From BRH-c25 sp035417425 (GTDB lineage Bacteria > Bacillota > Clostridia > Lutisporales > Lutisporaceae): a stretch of 17,836 bases of DNA. Shown here in pieces: positions 1 to 7,446 of this stretch. Location of the stretch: assembly GCA_035417425.1 (NCBI GenBank), contig DAOLPD010000048.1, forward strand, positions 1 through 17,836. The letters are read 5' to 3'. The notes beneath the pieces are model-generated. The model was not told where the DNA came from and did no database searches. It was given only the letters and a program-made list of their open reading frames with translations. The number at the start of each line of letters is the position of its first letter. The first letter of the stretch is position 1. Position numbers and translations under genes: made by a program.

Positions 1-339
1 TACCTTGGTCAGGGGATGCTTGTTTCCCAAGGCTTTTCTTTTTGACGGCATGGTAACGTCAATGAATTCTTTTCCCAGCCTTATTTCTAAGTCCTTCCTC
101 TTAAGGCAGTATGCCGTTTCTTCAATCTTTTCATTGATATAATCCCTGATTTCATTGGCCAACTGTCCAATTACAGGCCTTTCTTCAGGGCTGAGCCCCC
201 CCATCCCTCTCAGTACCTGGGTAAGTTCTCCTTTTTTGCCCAGATACTTTATTCTCAGTTCTTCCAATTCCTTCTGGGACTGAACACTTTTCAGCTCCTT
301 GACAGACTGGGATTTGATCTTTTCAAGTGTCTCTTTCAT
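1..339 (-). CDS. pheS: Phenylalanine--tRNA ligase alpha subunit, N-terminal part (cut by window edge)
   Basis: Charges tRNA-Phe as part of the alpha2beta2 PheST enzyme in the cytoplasm. The 113 residues present start METKEK-like (MKETLEKI) and run through the N-terminal helical arm typical of PheS, which contacts tRNA. They include the family stretch KYLGKKGELTQVLRGM and end near TMPSKRKALGNKHPLTK, just before the catalytic core. The ATG at 339 is preceded by GGAG with 8 nt spacing; the ATG at 346 is in another frame. The reading frame is open to the window edge, so the catalytic motifs and any pheT lie outside. The Phe-type T-box leader directly upstream independently supports the identity. 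Confidence 0.95.
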   Translation of the reverse strand, partial: MKETLEKIKSQSVKELKSVQSQKELEELRIKYLGKKGELTQVLRGMGGLSPEERPVIGQLANEIRDYINEKIEETAYCLKRKDLEIRLGKEFIDVTMPSKRKALGNKHPLTKV

Positions 340-382
340 TTTTCATGCTCCTTTCCTATATGCTATGTTTTACAAAAATTAA

Positions 383-413
383 AACCTTCATCCCCAAAAA
401 AGGGACGAAGGTT
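383..413 (-). terminator. T-box controlled intrinsic terminator of the pheS leader
   Basis: An inverted repeat of about 11 bp with an A/T-rich loop is followed on the minus strand by TTTTAATTTTTG. It overlaps the region expected to compete with the antiterminator formed by the T-box sequence at 416-430. Confidence 0.9.
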
Positions 414-649
414 ATCCGCGGTACCACCCTGCTTGTTTGCATTCTGCAAACCGCTCCAAATGTAACGGAATTTACCGTCAAAGCCTACTGGTGCTGTTAA
501 CACCATCTTCAGCCCTGAATCTCCGGAGTGAACTTCAACTGCCTCTGTACCGGTGCGCTTTCAGCCGATGGCAGCACCTCTCTTCTGGCCTTCCGCAATT
601 TACTCTCTCCATCAAAGATTGCTTCGTTATAATAATTTCAAATAAACCT
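383..649 (-). promoter_or_regulatory. T-box leader (tRNA-Phe sensing) upstream of pheS
   Basis: The minus strand carries the near-invariant T-box sequence AGGGTGGTACCGCGG (430 down to 416). Just downstream is a terminator hairpin (413 to 383, CCTTCGTCCC paired with GGGGATGAAGG) followed by TTTTAATTTTTG. Upstream, a stem I region contains GATGGAGAGAGTA, typical of the K-turn side, and a specifier loop reading GAAG-UUC-A-CUCC. The codon UUC at 532-530 is a phenylalanine codon, matching the downstream gene. In this family uncharged tRNA-Phe stabilises the antiterminator and allows pheS expression. The 5' end is placed about 7 nt after the -10 box; the start coordinate is approximate. Confidence 0.95.
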
Positions 650-655
650 TAATAG

Positions 656-684
656 ATTATATCATACGGCTTTAAATGTTACAA
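656..684 (-). promoter_or_regulatory. Sigma-A type promoter of the pheS T-box transcript
   Basis: On the minus strand TTGTAA (684-679) and a perfect TATAAT (661-656) are separated by 17 nt. The predicted start near 649 lies just upstream of the T-box stem I. Confidence 0.8.
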
Positions 685-727
685 GAAAATCAACATTTTT
701 GTGATGAAAATTGCATAACCTGCAAAT

Positions 728-746
728 AAACCTTAAATTCAGGTTT
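728..746 (-). terminator. Possible weak terminator after the ABC permease operon
   Basis: The minus strand reads AAACCT, a 7-nt loop, AGGTTT, then ATTTG, about 20 bp after the stop of the last permease gene. The stem is only 6 bp and the T-tract is short. A competing stem with the AACCTG at 717-722 is possible. Confidence 0.35.
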
Positions 747-764
747 TGTTCATAATATGATTTC

Positions 765-1490
765 TTATATGTAAATGTTCTTAAATCGATTTATAAGCAT
801 TCCTATGATTAATAAATGGACAACAGCACCCGCAGCAATAAACGCCCAGTATCCGCCGCCTCCCCCGGCACCGGCAATCAGTGCTTTTGAAATCCAAAAG
901 GCCGGAGTTATACCGGCTAAATACTGCCATTCCGACCTGATGAAATATCCAGCGGCAGGAGAAAGCAGCAGTATTCCAAAGGCCTTTGTCAGTGCCAGCC
1001 CTTCCACCTTATTGGATGCAAAAGCCGCAAGAAACAATGCAACCATCGGAGTTTCAAGGGCACAAACCATTAATACGGGTATCAGCAGTTCTATCCTGTA
1101 TTCCAATATGCCGATATAATAAAAAACGAAGAATGAAAGTACAAACGTAACTATTGCAGGCGCTGTAACCCTATAGAGCAGGTAGCCTGATTTTGACAGA
1201 GGAGTAACAGAATAAAAGAACAGTATTTTTTCATCCCTTTCATCAAGTATAAGGAACCCTGACAGCATACCAATCATCATTGGTGTGACAAGAATCAGGA
1301 AACTCATGATAAGGCCGTAATACTCCGAAAGCTCAAATGATAACTCCCTGTGCAGCACCTCCCTGACAAAAGGAAGGATCGGTCTCATCAAAAAGGCAAG
1401 AATAAAAGGAACTAATAAAGCTATTAAAAGCATGGAATCACGGCTTATATTTTTCAAATCCCCAAAGCTCAGCGCCAAAAGCCTTTTCAT
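765..1490 (-). CDS. ABC-2 type transporter permease (second of pair)
   Basis: A 241-residue polytopic membrane protein, almost certainly a transmembrane subunit of the ABC exporter encoded by the three overlapping genes. It starts MKRLLALSFGDLKNISRDSM. About six hydrophobic segments can be seen (for example LLIALLVPFILAFLM near residues 21-35 and the GAGGGGGYWAFIAAGAVVHLL stretch near the C-terminus). The ATG at 1490 is chosen because it overlaps the upstream stop as ATGA and has GGAGG 8 nt upstream; an in-frame extension to 1568 would run deep into the previous gene. The sequence recalls permeases annotated as fluoroquinolone-type exporters, but the substrate cannot be told from sequence. 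Confidence 0.85.
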   Translation of the reverse strand: MKRLLALSFGDLKNISRDSMLLIALLVPFILAFLMRPILPFVREVLHRELSFELSEYYGLIMSFLILVTPMMIGMLSGFLILDERDEKILFFYSVTPLSKSGYLLYRVTAPAIVTFVLSFFVFYYIGILEYRIELLIPVLMVCALETPMVALFLAAFASNKVEGLALTKAFGILLLSPAAGYFIRSEWQYLAGITPAFWISKALIAGAGGGGGYWAFIAAGAVVHLLIIGMLINRFKNIYI

Positions 1491-2194
1491 ATGCTGCCGC
1501 CTCCTATTGCCGCTATTATGTATTTTCTGAACCACCTGTAAGCCCATATAAAAGCAATAATATCCCACATAAGGATAAGTATTGCCGAATAAACCGCATC
1601 TGCCAACCCTATGCCGTAATATGCCCCCGCAAGCAGCTGCAGCGAGCCGTAGCCCGGAAGCAGGCTGTATGCCGGAGAGCTGTAAAACCTCATGAATCCG
1701 AATAATGGCAGAATGAAAGGCGTCATGAAAAACGGCGATGCCAATATGTATCCGTTTATTGTCTTAACCCTGACTGCCAGAACTATTCCCAAAAGAGTGA
1801 AAAACACAGATGTGGGAACAATTGAAAGAATAAGCAGCCCCGGATCAAAGCCGCCTGGGGTGGCAAAAAAAGCAATTGCTGCGGAAGAAAGCAGCGAAAG
1901 CAGTGTAAGGGATAACAGCTTTGCTGCAATATATTCACCTGCTTTCAACGGAGTTGTGAAAAGGCTGGCAAATATGTTCTGGCCCTTTTCCAGAAGTATG
2001 ATTCCGCCGATAAAAAAGAATCCAAGAACAGCGGGATCTGTCATCAGAATTATCACTGAAACATATTCCCTTGCCTCCCGGGGCATTACCCTTATAAGTA
2101 AGATATAAAGAATGCTGACAAATGCATAAGCGTAATAAAATCCGTGCTTTAACTGGAATCTTATATCATGTGCTACTGTACTTAAAGTCCTCAT
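1487..2194 (-). CDS. ABC-2 type transporter permease (first of pair)
   Basis: A 235-residue integral membrane protein with about six hydrophobic helices. The N-terminus, MRTLSTVAHDIRFQLKHGFY, followed by an AYAFVSILYILLI helix, is the pattern I recall from the first permease of TetR-linked drug-export ABC cassettes. A short motif around residues 69-85, LLEKGQNIFASLFTTPL, is typical of ABC-2 permeases and probably forms the coupling helix to the ATPase. The start codon overlaps the ATPase stop (ATGA, 2191-2194), and the stop overlaps the next permease start, so the genes are translationally coupled. It probably forms a heterodimer with the other permease. Confidence 0.85.
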   Translation of the reverse strand: MRTLSTVAHDIRFQLKHGFYYAYAFVSILYILLIRVMPREAREYVSVIILMTDPAVLGFFFIGGIILLEKGQNIFASLFTTPLKAGEYIAAKLLSLTLLSLLSSAAIAFFATPGGFDPGLLILSIVPTSVFFTLLGIVLAVRVKTINGYILASPFFMTPFILPLFGFMRFYSSPAYSLLPGYGSLQLLAGAYYGIGLADAVYSAILILMWDIIAFIWAYRWFRKYIIAAIGGGSI

Positions 2195-3045
2195 GCCAGC
2201 CCCCTCCCTGTAACCTCTATGAAAATGTCCTCCAGGGTAGCCTCCTGGGTATGCATTCTCTCAATGTCCTTGTTTCTTACCAATTCCAAAAACTCCTCAT
2301 TATATCCAATCCCTGATAATTCAAAATCCTTCAACCTTATCTCCTGCTTTTCCCTGTATTCAACCCTCAGGCTCTTTCTGCCCCTGTCTATCATAAGCCG
2401 CCTTGGTGAATCAATGAGGCTGATGCTTCCGTTTACTATGAACGCCACCCTGTCACACAAGTCTTCGGCTACATTCATGTTGTGAGTTGTAAGGAATACT
2501 GTGCTGCCTTCCGATTTTTTCCGCAGTATGATATCCTTCACCATTTTTGCATTAACAGGGTCCAGCCCTGAAGTGGGTTCATCCAGAAACAGCAGCTCCG
2601 GTTTGTTCAGCAATGCCCTGCAGAAATTAAGCCTCATCTTCATTCCCTTTGAGAAATCTGACACCCTTGTGCGGGCATCCTTTTCCAGGCCGACCATTTC
2701 AAGAAGCCTCATAGGCTCTTCGGTTTCCTCCGAGTACAAAGACCTGAAATATGATAAATTCTCCAGTGCAGTAAACTTACTGTAGAGATTAGGGAATTCA
2801 AATACCACTCCTATTTTTTCATAATAGTCGGATTTCATATCCTTAACCTCATTATTCATCACCTTAACACTGCCCTGGTAATTTTTCAGAATACCGATTA
2901 TTATCTTCTGTGTTGTGCTTTTGCCTGCGCCCGAAGGCCCCAGGAAACCGAATATCTCACCTTTATTAATAGAAAAATCCAGCCCTTTAATGACCGGTTC
3001 CCTTCCGCCCGAGTAGCTGAACCTTAAGCCTTTTACATCAATCAT
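2191..3045 (-). CDS. ABC transporter ATP-binding protein
   Basis: The 284-residue nucleotide-binding subunit powers the two permeases encoded downstream. Visible motifs are Walker A GPSGAGKST (residues 36-44), a signature with the variant form FSKGM (131-135) instead of LSGGQ, Walker B LLFLDEP (151-157) with catalytic Glu156, and an H-loop TTHN. The Q-loop position has Glu (VVFEFP) rather than Gln, which is seen in relatives of this exporter group. About 85 residues beyond the core end in ATLEDIFIEVTGRG, a common C-terminal form in drug-export ATPases. The ATG at 3045 (MIDVKG) is preferred over the in-frame ATG at 3051 because AAGGAGG ends at the latter. It overlaps the TetR gene by 8 bp. Confidence 0.93.
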   Translation of the reverse strand: MIDVKGLRFSYSGGREPVIKGLDFSINKGEIFGFLGPSGAGKSTTQKIIIGILKNYQGSVKVMNNEVKDMKSDYYEKIGVVFEFPNLYSKFTALENLSYFRSLYSEETEEPMRLLEMVGLEKDARTRVSDFSKGMKMRLNFCRALLNKPELLFLDEPTSGLDPVNAKMVKDIILRKKSEGSTVFLTTHNMNVAEDLCDRVAFIVNGSISLIDSPRRLMIDRGRKSLRVEYREKQEIRLKDFELSGIGYNEEFLELVRNKDIERMHTQEATLEDIFIEVTGRGLA

Positions 3046-3652
3046 TTCCATCCTCCTTGATAATACTGCGCGCTACTGATTCAATCAGTAACTCCATTAC
3101 CTCCGGGAAGACATCCTCTCCGATTTCTTTCCTATGCAGCGAAAGGATAAAAATCCCGCGTAAGAGGCCGCTTATAACTTCAGGCTTCCTGTCAATCAAT
3201 ACTCCTTTCCTGTGCCATATGCCAAGCATTGGAGTCAAAATATCAGAGTCACTTTTTATATGCTTTGCCATCCTTTCTTCAGGCAGCTTTCTTAACATCA
3301 GCTCATAATCTTCTCCGTTCATAAGCTTCTTTATAAAAGTGCTCTCATCTATCAATTTGAAAGCCTCTGTCAGGAATGCCCGCAAGGACCTTCCTGTAAT
3401 ATCTTCATCTGCCTTATGGGCTGACAGCAGTTTTTCCTTTATTATCTCTTCTTCCTGTTCTATTATTTCGAAGAACAGCTCTTCCTTAGACTGAAAGAAA
3501 TTATAAAAGGAACCCTGTGCTATTCCTGCAGCTTTTGCTAAATCCCTTACGCCTGTCTTTCTGAGGCCGTATCCGGTAAACAGCTCCTTGCCTTTTTCTA
3601 TCAGCCGTTTTCTTATTAATTCCTTTTCCCTGCCGCTGAATGCTTTTGACAT
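3038..3652 (-). CDS. TetR/AcrR family transcriptional regulator
   Basis: The 204-residue repressor heads the ABC exporter operon. Residues about 8-60 form the TetR DNA-binding domain, with a helix-turn-helix in RDLAKAAGIAQGSFYNFF and the usual SKEELF that follows. The remaining residues are a helical ligand-binding and dimerisation domain with no recognisable ligand signature. The ATG at 3652 follows AAAGGAAGTGGG. The gene shares a transcript with the exporter, and its own promoter holds a short inverted repeat near the predicted start site, so autorepression relieved by an exported compound is a reasonable inference. Confidence 0.92.
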   Translation of the reverse strand: MSKAFSGREKELIRKRLIEKGKELFTGYGLRKTGVRDLAKAAGIAQGSFYNFFQSKEELFFEIIEQEEEIIKEKLLSAHKADEDITGRSLRAFLTEAFKLIDESTFIKKLMNGEDYELMLRKLPEERMAKHIKSDSDILTPMLGIWHRKGVLIDRKPEVISGLLRGIFILSLHRKEIGEDVFPEVMELLIESVARSIIKEDGND

Positions 3653-3677
3653 AAACCCACTTCCTTTATGATATGTA

Positions 3678-3700
3678 TGAACTATTTTTTCATTTGTTCA
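3678..3700. promoter_or_regulatory. Candidate TetR operator
   Basis: The inverted repeat TGAAC-N13-GTTCA covers the predicted transcription start of the tetR operon, just downstream of its -10 box. The position suits a repressor site, but the arms are short and no second copy is visible. Confidence 0.4.
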
Positions 3701-3705
3701 CTGCT

Positions 3706-3734
3706 ATTATACAATTTAATTTCCGATTAGTCAA
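3706..3734 (-). promoter_or_regulatory. Promoter of the tetR-ABC operon
   Basis: On the minus strand TTGACT (3734-3729), 17 nt, TATAAT (3711-3706). This is a near-consensus sigma-A promoter. Its -35 lies 8 bp from the -35 of the divergent promoter on the plus strand. Confidence 0.85.
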
Positions 3735-3742
3735 ATGCATCA

Positions 3743-3771
3743 TTGATTCGTGAAAAAATGTTTATTATAAT
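3743..3771 (+). promoter_or_regulatory. Promoter of the small membrane protein gene
   Basis: TTGATT (3743-3748), 17 nt, perfect TATAAT (3766-3771), placing the start near 3778, about 38 nt before the ATG at 3816. Confidence 0.8.
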
Positions 3772-3815
3772 CTAAATAATAAGGAGAAAAGATTTAAATA
3801 GGTGGTGAATAGAGT

Positions 3816-4166
3816 ATGCTTGACAGGCGAAAGGGTCCCGATATGCTTGTAAAATGGGTAAAATGGTCAGGAATAATATCCTGGATCCTGGTATCAATAA
3901 CGCTGTTTATTACAATAATTGCAAAGCCCGACTTCGAATCCTACATGGACAAGTCCTTTCACGTGAAACTTCAAAGCAATTGGGACGTAAATCTGATGCA
4001 GTATGTCCCGGTGCTGCTGGTGCTGCTTTTCTTCTTCTGCATAATATCCATTGCAATAAACCTTTCCAGGTGCAGACGAAAAAGCGACAGGTTCAACAAA
4101 ACTCTCATACTGAACGCTGCCGCAGCTTTTATAGGGATAATTCTTTATCTATTGTTTTTCACTTGA
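3816..4166 (+). CDS. Small membrane protein of unknown function (three predicted helices)
   Basis: I do not recognise the family. The 116-residue product has three hydrophobic helices: about residues 18-35 (GIISWILVSITLFITII), 61-81 (QYVPVLLVLLFFFCIISIAI) and 99-115 (AAAAFIGIILYLLFF). A short basic N-terminus and a basic stretch RCRRKSDR lie between helices 2 and 3. A GGTGG ribosome-binding site lies 8 nt before the ATG at 3816; the in-frame ATG at 3843 is less well placed. It has a good promoter of its own, divergent from the tetR operon, so the two may share regulation. Its last 18 bp overlap the 3' end of the metallophosphoesterase gene on the other strand. Confidence 0.75.
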   Translation: MLDRRKGPDMLVKWVKWSGIISWILVSITLFITIIAKPDFESYMDKSFHVKLQSNWDVNLMQYVPVLLVLLFFFCIISIAINLSRCRRKSDRFNKTLILNAAAAFIGIILYLLFFT

Positions 4167-5507
4167 AGAAACAGGAATGAGCAATGTATTGTTGTTAGTC
4201 CTCTCATCATCCAGCATCTTCAAAGCATATTCCTTTGTAAAACAGGGGGCAATGTTCTCAAGCTTTTTAAAGCCCTCAGTATTCACTATGTCATTGAGTG
4301 CTTCATTCCTGTACCCTGCGAAATACAACATATTCATCCTGCATACTGTCTCCAGCACTGTTTCCCTTTCCGCATCAGACAGTCCCTCCAGCTGTTCAAG
4401 GCATTCCAGATGCATCCTGCCGCACTGTTCATTGAAAAAGTAGGCTGAATAATCCTCGAAACCAAGGGGGGTTCCGTCTTTCGCATTCTCATGTATGTCG
4501 TAATCATCCATATCCAATTGGATTGTACGGTAATCAAAGCCGACGTAGGGAGTAAATTTCATCCGGCCGTACTGATGGGGATATACTGCCAGGCTGCTGG
4601 TTCCGATATCATAGATTGTATTCCCCTGATATTCATCGGATTTAATATCCTGTATGTGAATATGTCCGGTAAAGATTATTTCTATTCCATGCTTGTGGAA
4701 TAGTTTCAAAGCATCCTTGCTGTTTTTTATCGTATAATTTGCCCTTATCATTTCACTGTGGTCAATCAGACTGTGATGCATAACCGCTATCAGCTTCGCG
4801 CTATTCTCCTTCGCCAGGGCGCCGCACTGCTCTATCCATTTGAGGGTATCCGACCGCAGATATCCGCTTTGCTCAGGGTACTTTCTCGCCATGTTCTTGT
4901 CAGTATCTGTGGAATCCAGCATAAGCAGCCAAATATCTTCCGCAGGCATAGCAAGATAGCTTAAAGAATTTGGATCTCTTGATACGCAGCCCTCGTAGCC
5001 GAAGGGGGCATAAATGTTCACATAATCCTCTTTGGTAATTGTCTCGATGTCTGTTACCTCATCACCTATGTATTTCCTGGCGTAAGGATTCTGGATATCA
5101 TGATTGCCCGGTACGACAAATACGCAGGTGCCTATCTCCTCAATTGTTTTCAGCCTTTCTGCCAGTTCAACATGGCTCTGCCTGGTTCCGTTGCTTGTCA
5201 GGTCTCCTGTTATAACAAGAAAATCAGGTTTCTCTGACTCAATATCCTTAATAAGCGCATCAAAAAGTTCATCGGTGTGATTCAGCATTTTACCGTCCCC
5301 CGAAGCCAAAAAATCTTGAAAGGCCTTGCCGTTGTCATAGGTTTCTTTTGAAATATAATGAGGATCTGATACGATAAAAAAGCTGAAAGGCTGATTGGTC
5401 TTGATATCCGCGCAGCCAATAGAATACTGAAATGCTTCGGCACATCCTGAGGATATGAGAAGTATCAATATATATGCAAATAAAATTAAAAATCGATGCT
5501 TCTTCAT
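4149..5507 (-). CDS. Metallophosphoesterase (calcineurin-like), predicted lipoprotein or secreted
   Basis: A 452-residue two-metal phosphoesterase acting outside the cytoplasmic membrane. All five family metal-site motifs are visible: DPH (48-50), ITGDLTSNG (GD at 101-102), VPGNHD (GNHD 134-137), MHHS (243-246) and TGHIHIQ (GHIH 281-284). The N-terminus has KKHR, then a hydrophobic segment ending ISSGC, so Cys22 may be lipidated, although the -3 residue is Ser rather than Leu. The last 150 residues are a helical tail not needed for catalysis. The substrate is unknown; nucleotides or phospholipids are possible. The ATG at 5507 with GGGAGG 7 nt upstream is preferred over the in-frame TTG at 5513. 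The 3' end overlaps the convergent gene. Confidence 0.9.
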   Translation of the reverse strand: MKKHRFLILFAYILILLISSGCAEAFQYSIGCADIKTNQPFSFFIVSDPHYISKETYDNGKAFQDFLASGDGKMLNHTDELFDALIKDIESEKPDFLVITGDLTSNGTRQSHVELAERLKTIEEIGTCVFVVPGNHDIQNPYARKYIGDEVTDIETITKEDYVNIYAPFGYEGCVSRDPNSLSYLAMPAEDIWLLMLDSTDTDKNMARKYPEQSGYLRSDTLKWIEQCGALAKENSAKLIAVMHHSLIDHSEMIRANYTIKNSKDALKLFHKHGIEIIFTGHIHIQDIKSDEYQGNTIYDIGTSSLAVYPHQYGRMKFTPYVGFDYRTIQLDMDDYDIHENAKDGTPLGFEDYSAYFFNEQCGRMHLECLEQLEGLSDAERETVLETVCRMNMLYFAGYRNEALNDIVNTEGFKKLENIAPCFTKEYALKMLDDERTNNNTLLIPVSSSEKQ

Positions 5508-5567
5508 GGCCAATCCTCCCTTACTTTCCGAAAGGAGTGCAGCGGGTTACGGGTTTACTTTGTTATT

Positions 5568-5576
5568 ATTATATCA
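5568..5576 (-). promoter_or_regulatory. Extended -10 promoter of the metallophosphoesterase gene
   Basis: The minus strand reads TGATATAAT (5576-5568), an extended -10 element. The region 17 nt upstream (GTACCT) is a poor -35 and lies inside the left arm of the palindromic element at 5585-5659. Confidence 0.55.
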
Positions 5577-5584
5577 CATAAATA

Positions 5585-5659
5585 GGTGCCAGGTACAGCA
5601 CTTAAGAACTTATCTACCGGATACAATACTATATGTTCTTATGTTCTGTACCTGACACC
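5585..5659. repeat. 75-bp palindromic element (25-bp imperfect inverted repeat)
   Basis: The left arm (5585-5609) and the reverse complement of the right arm (5635-5659) match at 22 of 25 positions, each starting GGTGYCAGGTACAG and ending TAAGAAC, around a 25-nt spacer. The element fills the gap between two minus-strand genes and starts 1 bp after the DUF6273 stop codon. It has no ORF and no T-tract, so a classical terminator is unlikely. It looks like a REP- or MITE-type intergenic repeat; no second copy is seen in this window. Confidence 0.75.
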
Positions 5660-5660
5660 A

Positions 5661-7127
5661 TTACCGCATAACATACGGCCTCTCAGCTGTACCGTCGCCT
5701 TCGGCTATATTTGTATCAGGTTTCAGATTTAAAACAGGAAGTACTCCTCCATCTGAAATACCTGCAGTGAAATAACCGGTTGCCCCGTCCTTATTGACGC
5801 CCAGCAAGCCCCGTTTAGTGCCTCCATAAGATGTCCGCAGCCAGTACCACCAGCTTTTTTGGGGTTCTAAATTATTGTCCCATTGGAAGTCACTGTTACT
5901 TACTGCTTTTTCAGTAGGCTTTCTAAGTCTGTCTTCATATCGTTTACCCAGCTTGCTGAGTTCCGCTTCAGAAAGAAGGTACACTTTGTCGGTTGTGCCG
6001 CCATGATTTATCGCCATTATTGCATTGCGCTCATTTTGTGAAAAGCCTGAAAGAAAGCCGGGCTCCTCTGCATAATCATTTTCGCCGTCCTTCACAGCAC
6101 TTTCCGTCGGCGGCTGAGTAGTATATGCTACTTTCTGCGCACTGCTGTTCAGCCACTCACGCAGATTACTGCTGCTCCATTTATTGCTGCCCCATTTCTG
6201 CGTTTCTTTATCCTCGGTAAAGCTGCCGCCTTCCGCTTCAAATTGTCCGCTCTCGGCAGCATCAAATGGTTTCAGGCAAAGTATATGCTCCGATACCAAC
6301 ATTGCTCCGCTGCTGCCTATATCCACTACCTTCCACAGGATAGCTTCCCCCAGGTAGCTCCCAAAGAGAACATAGCTGCCGACTTTCAATTTCGCTGCTG
6401 CCGTGCCTTCTGCCGGCTTTGCTGCCTCATCCTGCTGCACATTCTTTGGAGCACTTTGCTCACCGCTTGCAGTCGGTGCAGCTTCTGCAGCCTTTTCCTC
6501 CGGAGCTGATACTTTTGACGCAGGTGCAGAACTTGCGGTTTCTGCCGTTGTTACAGGCTTTGTACCATTCGCTGCCAATACTGCTGCATCCTTTGCCTTT
6601 ATTCTTTCCATCAAACTTTCCTTATCAGCTATATCGCCCACCATTTCAACAATATATGAAGCAGTTTCACCAAGTATCACTGCCATATTTATCTCATCAG
6701 CTGTTTTTACTGCCGCTGATTCATAAGCCGACACCGCTTTTTCTGCCGCCTCTATCATTGCAGCTTTCTGTTCGGGATGCATTTTAAGAAAGTCTTTAAT
6801 CGCAGCCTTATCCTCTTCACTTTCCTCCGCCGCGGAACCCGTGCCGGAATCTGTACCGGCATTATCGGTTATAGCTGTTTCTTCTGTGTTGTCTGTGCTC
6901 TCTTTGTTCTCTGCACTATCTGTATTCCCTGCTTCCTCTTGTTCAAATACGGTATCCTCTTCAATTGTTTCTCCTATAAGCCCTGCATCCTGTTCCGCCG
7001 GAGACGGCTTCATCATATAAAAAGCCACGACAGACAGCAGCACCACTGCTAAGCCTGCTATCACAAGCAGCCGCATGCCCCGGCCGGAACCTTTCCTTTT
7101 ACTTTTATCTTGATTGTATTTGTCCAT
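5661..7127 (-). CDS. Membrane-anchored protein with C-terminal DUF6273 domain
   Basis: A 488-residue protein of unknown function, probably displayed outside the membrane. After a basic cytoplasmic N-terminus (MDKYNQDKSKRKGSGRG) comes one membrane helix (about 18-40). An acidic, Thr/Asn/Glu-rich stretch follows to about 105, then an Ala/Glu-rich helical region (about 110-190) and a low-complexity Ala/Pro/Lys linker to about 245. The C-terminal 235 residues match DUF6273 as I recall it: an ILWKVVDIGSSGAMLVSEHI opening, LREWLNS, a VYLLSEAEL segment and a WWYWLRT motif before VLPVLNLKP. The ATG at 7127 has AGGAGGT 9 nt upstream; the upstream in-frame ATG at 7148 precedes that site and is rejected. 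The sequence gives no enzymatic residues. It is a single gene after the tRNA terminator. Confidence 0.82.
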   Translation of the reverse strand: MDKYNQDKSKRKGSGRGMRLLVIAGLAVVLLSVVAFYMMKPSPAEQDAGLIGETIEEDTVFEQEEAGNTDSAENKESTDNTEETAITDNAGTDSGTGSAAEESEEDKAAIKDFLKMHPEQKAAMIEAAEKAVSAYESAAVKTADEINMAVILGETASYIVEMVGDIADKESLMERIKAKDAAVLAANGTKPVTTAETASSAPASKVSAPEEKAAEAAPTASGEQSAPKNVQQDEAAKPAEGTAAAKLKVGSYVLFGSYLGEAILWKVVDIGSSGAMLVSEHILCLKPFDAAESGQFEAEGGSFTEDKETQKWGSNKWSSSNLREWLNSSAQKVAYTTQPPTESAVKDGENDYAEEPGFLSGFSQNERNAIMAINHGGTTDKVYLLSEAELSKLGKRYEDRLRKPTEKAVSNSDFQWDNNLEPQKSWWYWLRTSYGGTKRGLLGVNKDGATGYFTAGISDGGVLPVLNLKPDTNIAEGDGTAERPYVMR

Positions 7128-7223
7128 GCTTTGCTTACCTCCTGTCATGGTACTTGATACTCATATTCCAGTCTTTTCTATTATTTGACACCTTTCGGCA
7201 AATTCCTTCTTCATCAAAAATCT

Positions 7224-7261
7224 AAAAAAGACTATACGCTTATACTTTGCATATAGTCTTT
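7224..7261 (-). terminator. Terminator of the tRNA-Val transcript
   Basis: On the minus strand AAAGACTATATGC and GCGTATAGTCTTT pair over 13 bp (one G-U) around a 9-nt loop, followed by TTTTTTAGATTTTTG. It starts 11 bp after the tRNA 3' end. Confidence 0.88.
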
Positions 7262-7271
7262 AAGTTCTTTA

Positions 7272-7348
7272 TGGTGGGACCGGCTGGGATCGAACCAGTG
7301 ACCCCCACGATGTCAACGTGGTACTCTAACCAGCTGAGCTACGGTCCC
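7272..7348 (-). tRNA. tRNA-Val (anticodon GAC)
   Basis: The minus strand folds as a standard cloverleaf. The acceptor stem is GGGACCG paired with CGGTCCC, then A and an encoded CCA end. The D-arm region is TAGCTCAGCTGGTTAGAGTA and the anticodon stem is CCACG/CGTGG with loop TTGACAT. The T-arm contains GGTTCGATCCC. The anticodon GAC (7314-7312) reads GUC and GUU valine codons. The length is 77 nt including CCA. Confidence 0.97.
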
Positions 7349-7360
7349 ATGTACTTTCAT

Positions 7361-7389
7361 ATTATAGCATTTATTATTTGCTTGTTCAA
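7361..7389 (-). promoter_or_regulatory. Promoter of tRNA-Val
   Basis: On the minus strand TTGAAC (7389-7384), 17 nt, perfect TATAAT (7366-7361) preceded by TGC (extended -10). The predicted start is about 6 nt before the tRNA 5' end. Confidence 0.85.
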
Positions 7390-7446
7390 TACTATTATTT
7401 ACTTACAATTCCTGATTATTCTATAACAAGACAGAAGCAAAACAAC

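Noticed and set aside
437..652. Plus-strand ORF of 71 codons
   Set aside because: It lies antisense to the T-box leader, has no ribosome-binding site, and its sequence is explained by RNA structure.
775..1119. Plus-strand ORF of 114 codons antisense to a permease
   Set aside because: Shadow of the permease gene; Pro/Ala-rich composition comes from the glycine run on the other strand.
6403..6787. Overlapping plus-strand ORFs across the Ala/Glu-rich gene
   Set aside because: They are low-complexity shadows of the repetitive coding sequence on the minus strand, and no ribosome-binding site precedes them.
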